Positions 9,579 through 19,348 of a stretch of 64,000 nucleotides of DNA are shown here, piece by piece (the stretch's first letter is position 1; each line of letters opens with the position of its first letter). The position numbers and the translations under genes were made by a program. The notes under the pieces were generated by a model, which saw only the letters and a list, made by a program, of their open reading frames with translations, made no database searches and was not told where the DNA came from. Source of the DNA: a candidate division KSB1 bacterium (lineage in GTDB: Bacteria; Electryoneota; RPQS01); the NCBI GenBank assembly GCA_016214895.1, contig JACRMR010000003.1, positions 186,001 to 250,000 of the forward strand, read 5' to 3'.

Positions 9579-12500
9579 TTATCGCAGCAACACCATCTTC
9601 TTCGTCGCGGTGAAGCCCGCGGTTTCGAGGCGGTAGAAATAGATCCCCGAAGCCAGGGCGGCGGCATCGAACAGCACGGTGTACTCGCCCGCGACAACTT
9701 GTCGATCGACCAGCGTGGCAACTTCGCGGCCCAACAGATCGAAGACGCGCAGCGTGACGTCCGTTGCCCGCGGCACCGTGAAGCGGATCTCGGTGACGGG
9801 ATTGAACGGGTTCGGATAATTCTGCGCCAGCGTGTACCGCGCGGGAGCATGGACAGCCGGATGATCCGCGGCATCCACATAACCGTCGTAGATCCGTTGG
9901 ACGTACGCGCTCATTACGGTGTCAACAGATCCAGCGGAGCGATACTCGTAGCTCGTGAGGATGAAGCCGCCCACTCCGTCCGATGTCGGAGGATTGTAGA
10001 ACGGCATTTCACCCGCGAGGCCGAGATCACCACCCTGCCGTGGAGTCCACCATGGATCAGTGACTTGGCCATTCCCGCCGATGTGAGTCCCGCGATAGGA
10101 TGTGTGAAACATGTAGTCATCATACGCCCACGTGACCAGCACATCATTGCTGATCCCGGCGACAATGTCGACGCGCGAATAGCGTGGTAGTGCGGGTGCC
10201 AGTAGCTGACCCGCCTCCGGCCACACACGCTCACCCGGCGGAGTTACGCGTTGAGCCCAAACGCTGAGCACCGTATCGCCGGGCAGGCTATCGGACCAAG
10301 CTACAAACAGATCACCCCCCGCAAGCAGCACCCCTGACGCCAAACTCTGATCTCGCGGTTCCGAGCAGACGGCCAACCCCGAGTCGCCCCACAGGCGCTC
10401 TCCGTTCGCATCGATGTGCTGCGTGAAGATATCCTGTCCAGCCTGACCCGTTCCTTGTGCAACCACGTAGATTCCCCCCGCGCCGTCACCGAAAGACCCG
10501 ATGTACCTCGGCAGAACGGCCGGGAACAGAGCGGTCTGCCAGATCGTCGTGCCCGCATCGTCATAACATGTGACGGAGTAGCCGGTGGAGCGACTGCCGT
10601 GTCCAAGGATGATCCGTTCCGGCGTGGACAAAATCGGTACGCCCCAAAGCTCTTCCGGCAGCGTCAGCGTTGGCCGCAGCAATTCGCATTGTGCATTGAC
10701 GTGAGCAAGTCTGCGAGTCGCGGTGTGATGTACGTCATCCCGTCGCCACCAAACGATGTGACATCCACCCGCTCCATCCGAAACACACCTGACCGAGGTC
10801 AGGTTGCCATCCTGAATTCCATCGAGCACTATGCCGTTTGGGCCGCCGATCACGTTCAGAGTCGCGCTCACATGGACCACGCTTACATCGACGAGCAGCG
10901 GTGACCCTGGGTTGAACCACCACGTTGTCCACGCGGCAAAGAACCCCCCGTTTCCATCCGCGCACGCGTCAAAGTAGTCCACCCAGCGCGGCTCAGCATC
11001 CGGCAGCAGGTCGAGGCCGCTCGGTCCGAACTCACGATTCCCCAAAGTGTCAAAGATCTGAATCTGCAAGTATGGCGTCATCGTCACAAAGCGATTGGGG
11101 CTTAGTCGAGTGAGCCAGGAGTAGTCGCCGGTCCACGGGGACGCGCTCGCCAACGTATCAACGTGATCGGGTGACGCGGTTCCGTCGAGCGTGCTGACGA
11201 GATGGGAGACTAAGACGCGAGCATTGCCCCATCCGGCCTCGTGAATGAGATGCAGCCAGTCATCGTCGCCCCAGTGAATCTGAAACGTGCCGTATTGTGG
11301 ATCGGTTAGCACTTGCACGCCGCCCTCACCGCCCCAGATGAAGTTTCCGGCCGCGTCTATCCGGGCAGCGCGGAGGCTGTTGCCGACCAACCAATTCACG
11401 ATAGCGCCACCGTAGCGGTCTGAGACAATCGGTGGGCCAGAACCGTCTAAGTCCCTCGCGATGGTCACCGGTAATCCGTGTTCCGACCAACGTATCGTAC
11501 CGTCGTCCGCCAGCTTCTGGACGAACAGCGTTTCCGGATCCTGGTAGTTGTGATAATCGCGCCAAGTCAACAGCATTCCATCTTCAATCCCGGCATGCTG
11601 GCTTGCGCATGTCCCCGTTAGTGAAGCGGTTCCCGGAACACCAGAGATTGTGACGCCCCCGACCGGCCACATCGCTTCGCCCCACGCATCGAGCCGCTGC
11701 GCGAAAATGTCGCCGTGGGAATCATTCCGGTCATCCCCGAACACGACGTAGGCCCCCGCCTCGACCGGGTGGATTGCCATTGCCCATTGGCTGCTGTCTC
11801 CGGGTGCGACATGGACCCCGCCCGTGCCGTTACCCCATTGAAGCACCCCGTTTGGCAATATCTTCGACGCGTACACGCGGTACTGGTACGCCGGACCCTG
11901 CGTCCAGACGAGATAGAGAGTGCCGCCGGCGTCCGCTGCCGCACTCAGTCCCACCACGTTGGAATCCGGATCGACGATGACCGGAGGTACCAACCACACC
12001 AGTTCGCCGTTGGCAGAAACGCGCCTCGCGTTCACGGCGACTCCGTCATCGTCACCTCGCCACGCCAACAGGGCACCGCCACTTCCGTCATCACTAATGA
12101 AGACGTCCGGGAATGATTCGTCAAGATCTTGTGTGACTAACAGCCCGTGAAAGTCGGCAACCGGCCACTGCGGCTCACCGTGCGCATCGAGCTTCTGTAA
12201 CCGTAGCGCGTATTCCCATCCCACCGTCCGTTCTTCGTAGGCAAAGAGCCAGCCGTCCGCCGTCGGTGCGATGATCTGAATATCACCGTACGGACTGTAA
12301 CCGTATTCCAAGGCTGCCCGCGTCAACAAAACGCGCCCGGAGTCTGCCCAGGCGCGCGTACCATCCGCGTGAATCAACTGTCCCTTCCAGATATCCCGAT
12401 CCGTGTGCGACTCCCGCCAGACGCACAGCTCATCTCCCGCGCTGTTACTCGCGCAGGTCGCGCCCGACTGAATATTGTATCCATCCCCCCAGCACACCCC

Positions 12501-12584
12501 GTGCTCGCCCAATTGCCGTGGGTCAGCCCAAGTCAGGCTGATGAGGGAAACGACCGCCACCGCTACTTGCCAGAAGTGTCTCAT
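9579..12584 (-). CDS. Large T9SS-sorted secreted protein, probable beta-propeller
   Basis: A 1001-residue secreted protein. The start at 12584 gives a clean signal peptide ending in LTWA; the longer frame from 12710 is not needed and would cross the promoter at 12709-12738. The body repeats, every 50-60 residues, blocks of the style GxxLxW/DxxGxxxxxW (for example GALLAWRGDDDG, GAYVVFGDDRND and LFVAWSDSLPGD), which suggests a many-bladed beta-propeller made of sequence-divergent blades. The C-terminus is a complete type IX sorting domain with NYPNPFNPVTEIRFT, DLLGREVATL and the terminal KMVLLR. No enzymatic motif was seen. It stands alone in its transcript, with a promoter upstream and a hairpin downstream. 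Confidence 0.85.
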   Translation of the reverse strand: MRHFWQVAVAVVSLISLTWADPRQLGEHGVCWGDGYNIQSGATCASNSAGDELCVWRESHTDRDIWKGQLIHADGTRAWADSGRVLLTRAALEYGYSPYGDIQIIAPTADGWLFAYEERTVGWEYALRLQKLDAHGEPQWPVADFHGLLVTQDLDESFPDVFISDDGSGGALLAWRGDDDGVAVNARRVSANGELVWLVPPVIVDPDSNVVGLSAAADAGGTLYLVWTQGPAYQYRVYASKILPNGVLQWGNGTGGVHVAPGDSSQWAMAIHPVEAGAYVVFGDDRNDSHGDIFAQRLDAWGEAMWPVGGVTISGVPGTASLTGTCASQHAGIEDGMLLTWRDYHNYQDPETLFVQKLADDGTIRWSEHGLPVTIARDLDGSGPPIVSDRYGGAIVNWLVGNSLRAARIDAAGNFIWGGEGGVQVLTDPQYGTFQIHWGDDDWLHLIHEAGWGNARVLVSHLVSTLDGTASPDHVDTLASASPWTGDYSWLTRLSPNRFVTMTPYLQIQIFDTLGNREFGPSGLDLLPDAEPRWVDYFDACADGNGGFFAAWTTWWFNPGSPLLVDVSVVHVSATLNVIGGPNGIVLDGIQDGNLTSVRCVSDGAGGCHIVWWRRDDVHHTATRRLAHVNAQCELLRPTLTLPEELWGVPILSTPERIILGHGSRSTGYSVTCYDDAGTTIWQTALFPAVLPRYIGSFGDGAGGIYVVAQGTGQAGQDIFTQHIDANGERLWGDSGLAVCSEPRDQSLASGVLLAGGDLFVAWSDSLPGDTVLSVWAQRVTPPGERVWPEAGQLLAPALPRYSRVDIVAGISNDVLVTWAYDDYMFHTSYRGTHIGGNGQVTDPWWTPRQGGDLGLAGEMPFYNPPTSDGVGGFILTSYEYRSAGSVDTVMSAYVQRIYDGYVDAADHPAVHAPARYTLAQNYPNPFNPVTEIRFTVPRATDVTLRVFDLLGREVATLVDRQVVAGEYTVLFDAAALASGIYFYRLETAGFTATKKMVLLR

Positions 12585-12708
12585 ATTGAACACTTCGCTC
12601 GTTAGTTCTCCGGCACAGAAGACACCATCCGCAAGATAGTTGCGCTGGCCGGGAATTGCAAGGGTTGTGGCGCTCGCGTGTGCTGAATCGGCGGGGTGCA
12701 TTGCCAAC

Positions 12709-12738
12709 AATGTACAAGTCGGGAGATGCGGTTGTCAA
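12709..12738 (-). promoter_or_regulatory. Promoter of large secreted protein gene
   Basis: On the minus strand TTGACA, an 18-base spacer and TACATT. The start would be near 12702, leaving a leader of about 118 bases before the ATG at 12584. Confidence 0.55.
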
Positions 12739-12836
12739 CTGGCTGCCTCCTGGCCGCCGCTGAAAATACGGGGTGAGGTAACGAGATCGGGCAAGTCCAG
12801 CTTCAGGAGACGTGCCACCGCCGCGTATGAGCCGCA

Positions 12837-12857
12837 CAGGCTCCCCGCGGGAGCCTG
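12837..12857 (-). terminator. 9-bp hairpin after chemoreceptor gene
   Basis: CAGGCTCCC - CGC - GGGAGCCTG type stem, 33 bases beyond the chemoreceptor stop codon at 12891. No U-tract follows, so termination strength is uncertain. The rest of 12585-12890 holds the promoter of the next gene and nothing else recognised. Confidence 0.45.
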
Positions 12858-12890
12858 CGCCAAGTTATACACGCGAGTTTGCGCGCGCGT

Positions 12891-14435
12891 CTACGCGCTG
12901 CCGCCGTTGACGAGCTCGGCGAGCTGCTTGACCGAGGCGTGCATGTGCTCTGCTTGTCCGCTGAGTTCCTCGGCGGCGGAGGCGCTCTCTTCGGCGGTGG
13001 AGGCGTTATGCTGTGTGACCGTGTTCATCTGATGGATCGCGATGCTGATCTGCTCGACGCCTTTCGACTGTTCATCGGATGCTGCTGCGATCTCTCGCAC
13101 CAGACTGGAGACCTTTTGCGAGGCGTTCATCACGTCATCCAGTGAGCCTTTGAGTTGGCTGACCATATCGACTCCACCGGCCACGCGCTGAATCGTGTCT
13201 TCAATGAGCGAGCTGGTGTTCTTGGCGGCCTCGGCGCTGCGCATCGCGAGATTTCGGACTTCTTCGGCGACGACGGCGAAGCCTTTTCCGGCTTCACCGG
13301 CGCGGGCCGCTTCAACAGCGGCATTCAGCGCCAGCAGGTTGGTTTGGAAGGCGATCTCGTCGATGGTTTTGACGATCTTGGAAGTTTGATCCGAGGCGGA
13401 CTTGATGTCGCGCATGGAATTGTCCATGGTGTGTGCGCCCTGGGAAGCTCGTTGGACGAGATCCTGCGACTCGTTAACGATCACGGTGGCGGTGGCGAGA
13501 TTCTGCGCGTTATGACGACTCATGGCGGCCATCTCTTCGAGGCTGGCGCTGGACTGCTGGATGGCGGCGGCGGATTCGTTTGCCCCTCCGGCGAGGGACT
13601 GGCTGGCGGCGGAGACTTCGGCGGCGGCGGCGGCCACTTGGTCGGCGCCTCGGTTCAACAATGCGGTCAGCCGGTTGATGGGAGTATCGACGGACTTGGA
13701 AATGGCGAGCACGAATGCCGCGGCGCAGGCGAGCAGACCGAGCAGAATCACCAGTCCCGCTTTGCTGGTCGTCGCCGCGAGCTCGGCGTCCGCTGCGGTC
13801 AAGGATTGGACGACCTCGAAGGCCCCGTGGATTTCGCCGACCTTCCAATTTTCCATTTTCATACCCGTTCCGTCGAGGCCCTGGCTGTTGCCCCAAACGG
13901 TCTCGGAGGTAGCGGGGTCGCCGTGACAGAGCATGCAGGTCTCGGTCAGTTTGACGGGCCGGAAGTAACGTACGGCGTTCTTTTGTTTGTCGATCTCGTA
14001 GTACTCGCTGAGTTTCCGGGTTTCCATTTCCTTGAGCGCGCGCAGCTCGAGTTCATCGGGCTGGTTACCGGGATTTCGGGGCTGTATTTTGGGTACGCGG
14101 AACTCGTAGTCTCCCTCTTTTGCCTTGCGCGAAGCGGCCTGCCAGGCGGAGACGACAGGTACGGCTTTCAGCACCTTATCCAACTGCCCGGCCTCCGACC
14201 ATTGGCGCAGTTCAGCGGCGGTAAACAACCCGGCCTCCCATTTGTCTTCCATCTCTTGCCGGGTGGACTCAGCGGTGAGGCAGATCGCGCGCGCTTTTCC
14301 AAGATAGGCCGAGACGGTCTGCTTGCGGGAGTGTGAGTGGAAGATCAGCAGCATGGCGCTGGCCAGTACGGCTGGAAGCGCGATGCCGATGAATGCGATT
14401 TTGAAGCGCAGGGATCGGTTGGATACGAAAGACAT
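12891..14435 (-). CDS. Methyl-accepting chemotaxis protein with haem-type (Tll0287-like/DUF3365) sensor
   Basis: A 514-residue chemoreceptor. A transmembrane helix at about 12-33 is followed by a periplasmic domain with the signature of the Tll0287-like (DUF3365) family, including a c-type haem site CMLCH at 167-171 and the conserved YFRP stretch just before it. A second membrane helix lies at about 226-246. The cytoplasmic part is a long coiled coil with the highly conserved MCP hairpin tip around residues 370-405 ([20 protein letters not shown]). There is no clear HAMP domain. Covalent haem is inferred from the motif; related domains sense redox state or small gases. No other chemotaxis gene is adjacent; CheW-like and CheA-like proteins lie elsewhere in the window. 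A hairpin follows the gene. Confidence 0.93.
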   Translation of the reverse strand: MSFVSNRSLRFKIAFIGIALPAVLASAMLLIFHSHSRKQTVSAYLGKARAICLTAESTRQEMEDKWEAGLFTAAELRQWSEAGQLDKVLKAVPVVSAWQAASRKAKEGDYEFRVPKIQPRNPGNQPDELELRALKEMETRKLSEYYEIDKQKNAVRYFRPVKLTETCMLCHGDPATSETVWGNSQGLDGTGMKMENWKVGEIHGAFEVVQSLTAADAELAATTSKAGLVILLGLLACAAAFVLAISKSVDTPINRLTALLNRGADQVAAAAAEVSAASQSLAGGANESAAAIQQSSASLEEMAAMSRHNAQNLATATVIVNESQDLVQRASQGAHTMDNSMRDIKSASDQTSKIVKTIDEIAFQTNLLALNAAVEAARAGEAGKGFAVVAEEVRNLAMRSAEAAKNTSSLIEDTIQRVAGGVDMVSQLKGSLDDVMNASQKVSSLVREIAAASDEQSKGVEQISIAIHQMNTVTQHNASTAEESASAAEELSGQAEHMHASVKQLAELVNGGSA

Positions 14436-14927
14436 TTGACAACCTCATGTTGGGGAGTTGAGTCGGGCGTTGTGAAGCGGGATTCGGCGAGGAGCACGGC
14501 GGGCATGTTGCTCATCGTCATCTATTTCCTTCCAATGCACGGATCTAATTCTCCCGTCCAGCAATTCTTGTTCCACGAGTCCCTGGTGCGGTTCACAGGC
14601 GGAAACCGTTGCCCGGCATCGACATTCAGTCCTGAACCGGCCACGGTGCACTTGCCACCTTGGGCATGGGCGACGTTTGCCACGCGGCATCGATGCCTCC
14701 TCTATTCTCGGAAGCGCGGTGTCGCGATGTATGCGAGTGACGATGACAAGTGCCGAATGCGCGGCATTGCAACAGCTTCTCGGAATTCGGTGGACGGAAC
14801 TGCGCAACCGGGGTCTATGTCGATTCGTGTAACAAATACGATAGGGAACGATTCATCGGACTCATACCGGTGCAAAATCCAGTTCTCGTGCCGGTCGAGT
14901 CCACCACGAACAGCCAAGGAGGCAGCC
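14436..14927. other. Intergenic region between divergent chemoreceptor and T9SS gene
   Basis: About 490 bases without a credible gene. The plus-strand frame that continues upstream from the following gene has no family resemblance and low coding character. No strong promoter pair was recognised, although both flanking genes must start here. Confidence 0.5.
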
Positions 14928-16082
14928 ATGAGACGGTCCAGTCTTGTTTGCGCGCTGCTGGTTCTGTTCACTCTTGCCGCAGTTGCATCAGGCTCAGGGA
15001 TTGAGCGCGACATCGTGAAGGTCCAGCCGCTGCTCACATTAATCTCGCCCAATGGTGGCGAGATTTTCTCTATTGGAAAGCCGATTGAGATTCACTGGGG
15101 ACTCGGTTGTCCGGCGCCGGCCTGTACCGAGATTTGGCTTTCCACGGACGGTGGACTCAGCTATCCGATCCTGCTGAACAAACTGACCAAGCCCACCGAC
15201 GAGGGAGCGGATCGCGGGCTTGACGGATATACTTCATGCTGCTGGGTCTGGCCTGCCGCGGATGTACGCGGCGATCACTTGCGGATCAAGGTGCGCGGCG
15301 TGTCGCCGCTCACGGTGCTGATGGAAGACATGAGTGACAAGGACTTTGTGATTCTGCCGAAGCGCGACGACTTAGGCGCGCTGGCGCCGGCGCCGCGATG
15401 TGCCGTTGACGGCGAGCATCCGCACGTCTGGGCACCGGGCTGGTACCCGGCCTCACCGTCCGGTTTGGAGCCGGGGGAGCCTCCGCCGCAGCACGTCGTT
15501 TTGCTGAGTCCGAACGGGTGTGAGGTGTACGATTTTGGCGCGCCGGTGGAGATTACGTGGCTCTCGAAAATCGCCCTGCACGCCTGCCTCGAGATCACGC
15601 TCTCGACGGACGGCGGAAAGAGCTTTCCGATCTTCCTAACGCATCTGGATTGGCCGGTGAAACAGACATCGTGGACCTGGAACAACCACCAGTACTTCGG
15701 ATCCAACCTGAAGATCATGTTGACCTATTATTGCGAGAAGTTCGTCTGCCCGGATATGTCGGATATGTGCTTTACGATTCGTGATCCGGGGACGGGCGAC
15801 GGGCCGCCGACGTCCTTGCAGCGCGCGCCGGGATTGGTGCCCGCTCCGAATCCGTTCAATGCGATGACCCGGATTTCGTATGCGGTAGCTTCGCCCGGAA
15901 CCGTGAACATGACGATCCATGACCTTGGCGGGCGGGTGATAGCCGAACTGCTGAACGGTTGGCAGGATGCCGGCGAGCATGCGGTTTCGTTCAATGCGGC
16001 AGGCCTGGCCAGCGGCACGTATTTTTGCCGGCTGACGACGCCGGGTAACGTCACGACGACGCGGCTGGAGTTGCTGAAGTGA
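14928..16082 (+). CDS. T9SS-sorted secreted protein with two SPNGGE-type Ig modules
   Basis: A 384-residue secreted protein. The ATG at 14928 follows AAGGAGG with six bases spacing and opens a signal peptide ending near VASG; the much longer upstream frame is rejected. Two related modules start LISPNGGEIF (about 35-140) and LLSPNGCEVY (about 175-280), each with an IxW strand and LSTDGG segment, matching the Kre9/Knh1-like or SPNGGE domain common in surface proteins. The C-terminus has a slightly divergent type IX sorting domain, PNPFNAMTRISY followed by HDLGGRVIAELL and the terminal LELLK. Function unknown. A strong terminator follows within 55 bases. Confidence 0.85.
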   Translation: MRRSSLVCALLVLFTLAAVASGSGIERDIVKVQPLLTLISPNGGEIFSIGKPIEIHWGLGCPAPACTEIWLSTDGGLSYPILLNKLTKPTDEGADRGLDGYTSCCWVWPAADVRGDHLRIKVRGVSPLTVLMEDMSDKDFVILPKRDDLGALAPAPRCAVDGEHPHVWAPGWYPASPSGLEPGEPPPQHVVLLSPNGCEVYDFGAPVEITWLSKIALHACLEITLSTDGGKSFPIFLTHLDWPVKQTSWTWNNHQYFGSNLKIMLTYYCEKFVCPDMSDMCFTIRDPGTGDGPPTSLQRAPGLVPAPNPFNAMTRISYAVASPGTVNMTIHDLGGRVIAELLNGWQDAGEHAVSFNAAGLASGTYFCRLTTPGNVTTTRLELLK

Positions 16083-16136
16083 GGCTTTCGACGACAAGGT
16101 CCCGGCTCACCGTGCGACCGACAGGGGTCAGGTGTG

Positions 16137-16169
16137 AGAAGGTCGCGCTTTCGGGCGCGGCCTTCTTTC
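16137..16169 (+). terminator. 12-bp hairpin terminator
   Basis: AGAAGGTCGCGC paired with GCGCGGCCTTCT (one G-T) over a six-base loop, followed by TTTCC; ends the transcript of the T9SS gene at 14928. Confidence 0.7.
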
Positions 16170-16195
16170 CACGGGGGGAGTTCGACGGTGGAGTC

Positions 16196-16223
16196 TTGAC
16201 CACAAACTGCTGTATATTATATT
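16196..16223 (+). promoter_or_regulatory. Promoter of the menaquinone operon
   Basis: TTGACC, a 16-base spacer and TATATT in an AT-rich patch; predicted start near 16230. The leader before menF contains a 7-bp hairpin (GGCTACG at 16253 with CGTAGCC at 16276) followed by six A residues. Confidence 0.6.
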
Positions 16224-16301
16224 ATTAGCAGGTATCTGTGACCCCAACCAAAGGCTACGGTGGCAGACATTGCAGCGTAGCCAAAAAATTCGTAAACTAC
16301 T

Positions 16302-17573
16302 ATGTTTGCTAAATTGCTCAATCGCCGCACGCAACCCTCCCCAGTGCCGACCACCCACCCTGCCTCACTGATAACTGTTGACCAATTCGTCTGCCCGTCG
16401 CCGTGGCAGCTGTTGCCGCGCACGGGAGAGTTCTGGGCCTGGCGTAGTTGTGGATCACCGGCGACCTGGATCGCCCTTGGCAGCGCGAAGTCCACGACGT
16501 CTCTGGGGCTGTGCCGCGAGTGGCTGAAGCAGCTTCCGTTGCGCACGCTGCCGTTTTCGCCGCGTTGTTTCGGCGCGGTGGCGTTTGACGATCGCGCCGA
16601 AATGCAGGACGAATGGTCGGGATTTGCGGTCCGGAAGTTCGTGCTCCCGCGCACGCTGATTCGCTGGATTTCCGGCACGGCCACGGCCGTACACCTTGGC
16701 GATCCGGTTGCGCTGGAGCCGGTTCCCGAGTCCCGCCCGGCGGCTCCGCCGCGGCTGGCATCGGAGCAGGCGAGTTTCGCGCTGCCGAATTGGCGGCGCG
16801 CGGTCGGGGCAGCATTGGCGGAATTTGAGCAGGGTGAGCTCGACAAGGTGGTGATCGCGGAGCGCGTGCGGCTCGCACTGTCCGGCGTCGTCGAACTACG
16901 GGATGTGCTTGGCGTCCTCGGCAACGTCGAGGATTGTGCGCTCTTCGCCTGTCGCGACACGGCCAGTGGGATATTTCTCGGCGCGTCACCGGAGCGCTTG
17001 TTCCGCATGCAGGGACGTGAGCTCGAAGTGGACAGTCTGGCCGGAACGCGACCGCGCGGGGCGACGGTCAGTGACGACGATCGGCTCGCGCTGGAGCTTG
17101 AGCGCTCGGCGAAGGAGCGCCGCGAGCAGGCCTGCGTCACGGAGTTTTTGCGCGCACAACTTGCGGACGTGTGCGAGCAAGTCCACGAGGACACGGCCGC
17201 AGCGGTCCGGCGTTTGGCCAACGTTCAACACTTGCAGACGCGCCTGCGCGGCGTCCTTCGCGCGGAGGTTACACCGGATCAACTCCTGCGACTGCTGCAT
17301 CCGACGCCGGCGGTCTGCGGCAATCCGGTTGCGCCGGCCCGGGAATGGATTCGCTCGCACGAGCCGCACGCGCGCGGCCTTTACGCCGGAGCGGTAGGTT
17401 GGATTGACGTCCAGGACGCGGAGTTCATGGTGGCGATTCGCTCCGGGCTGTTGCGGGACCATCACGCCTATCTCTATGCCGGAGCGGGAATCGTTCCGGG
17501 CTCGCGGGCCGAAGCGGAGTACGCGGAGTGCGGCTGGAAGATGGCCGGCATGCGCAGCGCGCTCGGCGTGTGA
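16302..17573 (+). CDS. menF: Isochorismate synthase MenF
   Basis: A 423-residue member of the chorismate-binding enzyme family that converts chorismate to isochorismate, the first committed step to menaquinone. The conserved C-terminal core contains LDKVVIAERV (catalytic lysine region, about residue 188), GASPERLF, LAGTRPRG, a KERREQ segment, LHPTPAVCG (near 335) and the closing AGAGIVPGS segment. The N-terminal 120 residues are variable, as in the family. It opens a seven-gene operon in which every following step of the pathway up to demethylmenaquinone is encoded, so the isochorismate synthase reading is preferred to anthranilate or salicylate synthase. No Shine-Dalgarno sequence is visible before the ATG. 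menD begins 62 bases downstream. Confidence 0.95.
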   Translation: MFAKLLNRRTQPSPVPTTHPASLITVDQFVCPSPWQLLPRTGEFWAWRSCGSPATWIALGSAKSTTSLGLCREWLKQLPLRTLPFSPRCFGAVAFDDRAEMQDEWSGFAVRKFVLPRTLIRWISGTATAVHLGDPVALEPVPESRPAAPPRLASEQASFALPNWRRAVGAALAEFEQGELDKVVIAERVRLALSGVVELRDVLGVLGNVEDCALFACRDTASGIFLGASPERLFRMQGRELEVDSLAGTRPRGATVSDDDRLALELERSAKERREQACVTEFLRAQLADVCEQVHEDTAAAVRRLANVQHLQTRLRGVLRAEVTPDQLLRLLHPTPAVCGNPVAPAREWIRSHEPHARGLYAGAVGWIDVQDAEFMVAIRSGLLRDHHAYLYAGAGIVPGSRAEAEYAECGWKMAGMRSALGV

Positions 17574-17635
17574 TCGAGTTTCATCGGACTACCGTGCGGT
17601 TCTCAGCGACTTAGCGACTCCAGAGCAACACATTT

Positions 17636-19348
17636 TTGTATCCGAATCCGAATTACGCGCTGGCCGCAACTCTGCTCGCGCAGCTTCAGCACTGCGGTTG
17701 CCGGCGCGTCGTGATCTCGCCCGGCTCGCGCTCGACTCCGCTCGCGCATACGGCGCTGGAGCTATCCGGGTTTCAAACGTATGTGCTGACGGACGAACGC
17801 AGCGCCGCCTATTTTGCGCTGGGGTTGTCGCGGGCCGAGCGGACGCCCGCGATCCTGATCTGCACGTCGGGTACGGCGGCGGCCAACTATTTTCCGGCGG
17901 TGATCGAAGCGGCACAAGGCATGGTGCCGCTTTTGATGCTGACGGCGGATCGCCCACCGACGCTGCGACACCGCGGGGCGCCGCAGACCATCGATCAGGT
18001 CGAACTCTACGGGCGCTATCCGCGTTTTTTTGGCGAAACCCCGTCGGCCACGGAGGCGAACATGGTCGAACGCGTGCGTGCCCTGGCGTTGCGGGCCTAT
18101 CTGGCGGCGGTCGCGCAGCCGGGCGGTCCCGCGCATTTGAACGTACCGTTCGACGAGCCGCTTGCTCCGGTCGCGTCGTCCGCGGCGAACGCCGCCTTCG
18201 CCGCCGCGACTCCGCTGGATCCGGCCGTCCGGCCTCCGCCGCGGTTTGAACTTCGCGCGGCAACGCTGCAAATCGTTCGCGACTCGCAGTGCGGACTGAT
18301 CGTTGCCGGGCCGGGGGCGGCGGGGGATGAACGCGCCGCCCATGCGCTGCACTTTCAGGCGCGGCAGCTCGGCTGGCCGATCTTCGCGGATGTGCTCTCC
18401 GGGCTTCGCTTTGCGGGAGACCCGGTCATTCCGTGTTATGACATTCTGCTGCGGAACGCGGAGCTGAGCACGCTGTCGCCCGACGTCGTGCTTGCGTTCG
18501 GCGCGCATCCGACCTCGAAAGTTCTGAATCAATGGCTGGATGCTCAGCGTGAGGCGTACACCCTGCGCGTGCAGCCGCACGGGCTGGTTCAGGATCCCAC
18601 GCACCGGGCCACGGAGACAATCGTGGCCGAATGCGAAGAGTTCTGCGCAGCACTCACGGCGGGCGTGACCGCCGCGCGCGATTCGTGGTTGCTGGAGCCG
18701 TTTCAGCGGGGCACGGGAGCATTAAACAGCCTGCTTTCGGCCTGGAATCCGGACGACGACGCGGCCGCGGAGCTGGCGTATGTCTTTGCCGCGCTGCGGA
18801 GTCTGGCCCCGGACACGCGCGTGATCCTTGCGAATAGCATGAGCATTCGCTACGCAGACGCGATCGCCGGGCAGTCCGGCACCCGCTTGCAGGCGTACGG
18901 CTTGCGCGGGGCGAACGGGATCGATGGCACGCTCTCGCACGCCGCGGGCATCGCGGCGGCGGCAACGACCGCCGCTGTGCTCTTTACCGGCGATCTGGCG
19001 TTCCTGCATGATCTGACCGGCCTGATGGCGGCGCGGCGGTTCGCGGGAAACCTGAGTGTCGTGTTGTTCAACAATGACGGCGGGGGGATCTTTCATTTTC
19101 TGCCGGTGCACGAAACGGGTCGTCACTTCGAGACACTTCACGGCACGCCGCACGGGCTGCATCTGCGCGCTGCCGCGGGACTATTCGATCTGGATTGGGA
19201 GTTCGCGGCCTCACCGTCGGAACTGGCGGCGCGATTGCAGACTCCCGCGCGGCGCGCGCGCGTGCTGGAAGTGCGGACCAACCGCGATGCAAATTACGCA
19301 GCGCAGCAGCGGCTGATGGCGCGCTTCGCGGCGGCGGCGGCGACATGA
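17636..19348 (+). CDS. menD: SEPHCHC synthase MenD (TTG start)
   Basis: A 570-residue thiamine-diphosphate enzyme that joins isochorismate and 2-oxoglutarate. The signature ISPGSRSTPL is at residues 27-36, TSGTAAANYFPAV near 80-93, TADRPPTLR near 103 and the diphosphate-binding segment GDLAFLHDLTGL plus NNDGGGIFHFLP in the last quarter. The frame is closed by a stop 21 bases upstream and contains no ATG or GTG, so TTG at 17636 is the only usable start. Length is normal. It overlaps menH by 4 bases (ATGA), which implies translational coupling. Confidence 0.96.
   Translation: MYPNPNYALAATLLAQLQHCGCRRVVISPGSRSTPLAHTALELSGFQTYVLTDERSAAYFALGLSRAERTPAILICTSGTAAANYFPAVIEAAQGMVPLLMLTADRPPTLRHRGAPQTIDQVELYGRYPRFFGETPSATEANMVERVRALALRAYLAAVAQPGGPAHLNVPFDEPLAPVASSAANAAFAAATPLDPAVRPPPRFELRAATLQIVRDSQCGLIVAGPGAAGDERAAHALHFQARQLGWPIFADVLSGLRFAGDPVIPCYDILLRNAELSTLSPDVVLAFGAHPTSKVLNQWLDAQREAYTLRVQPHGLVQDPTHRATETIVAECEEFCAALTAGVTAARDSWLLEPFQRGTGALNSLLSAWNPDDDAAAELAYVFAALRSLAPDTRVILANSMSIRYADAIAGQSGTRLQAYGLRGANGIDGTLSHAAGIAAAATTAAVLFTGDLAFLHDLTGLMAARRFAGNLSVVLFNNDGGGIFHFLPVHETGRHFETLHGTPHGLHLRAAAGLFDLDWEFAASPSELAARLQTPARRARVLEVRTNRDANYAAQQRLMARFAAAAAT

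Noticed and set aside
14337-14927. Upstream extension of the T9SS gene at 14928
   Set aside because: It begins inside the chemoreceptor gene on the other strand, lacks protein-like composition, and a strong AAGGAGG site plus signal peptide mark the true start at 14928.
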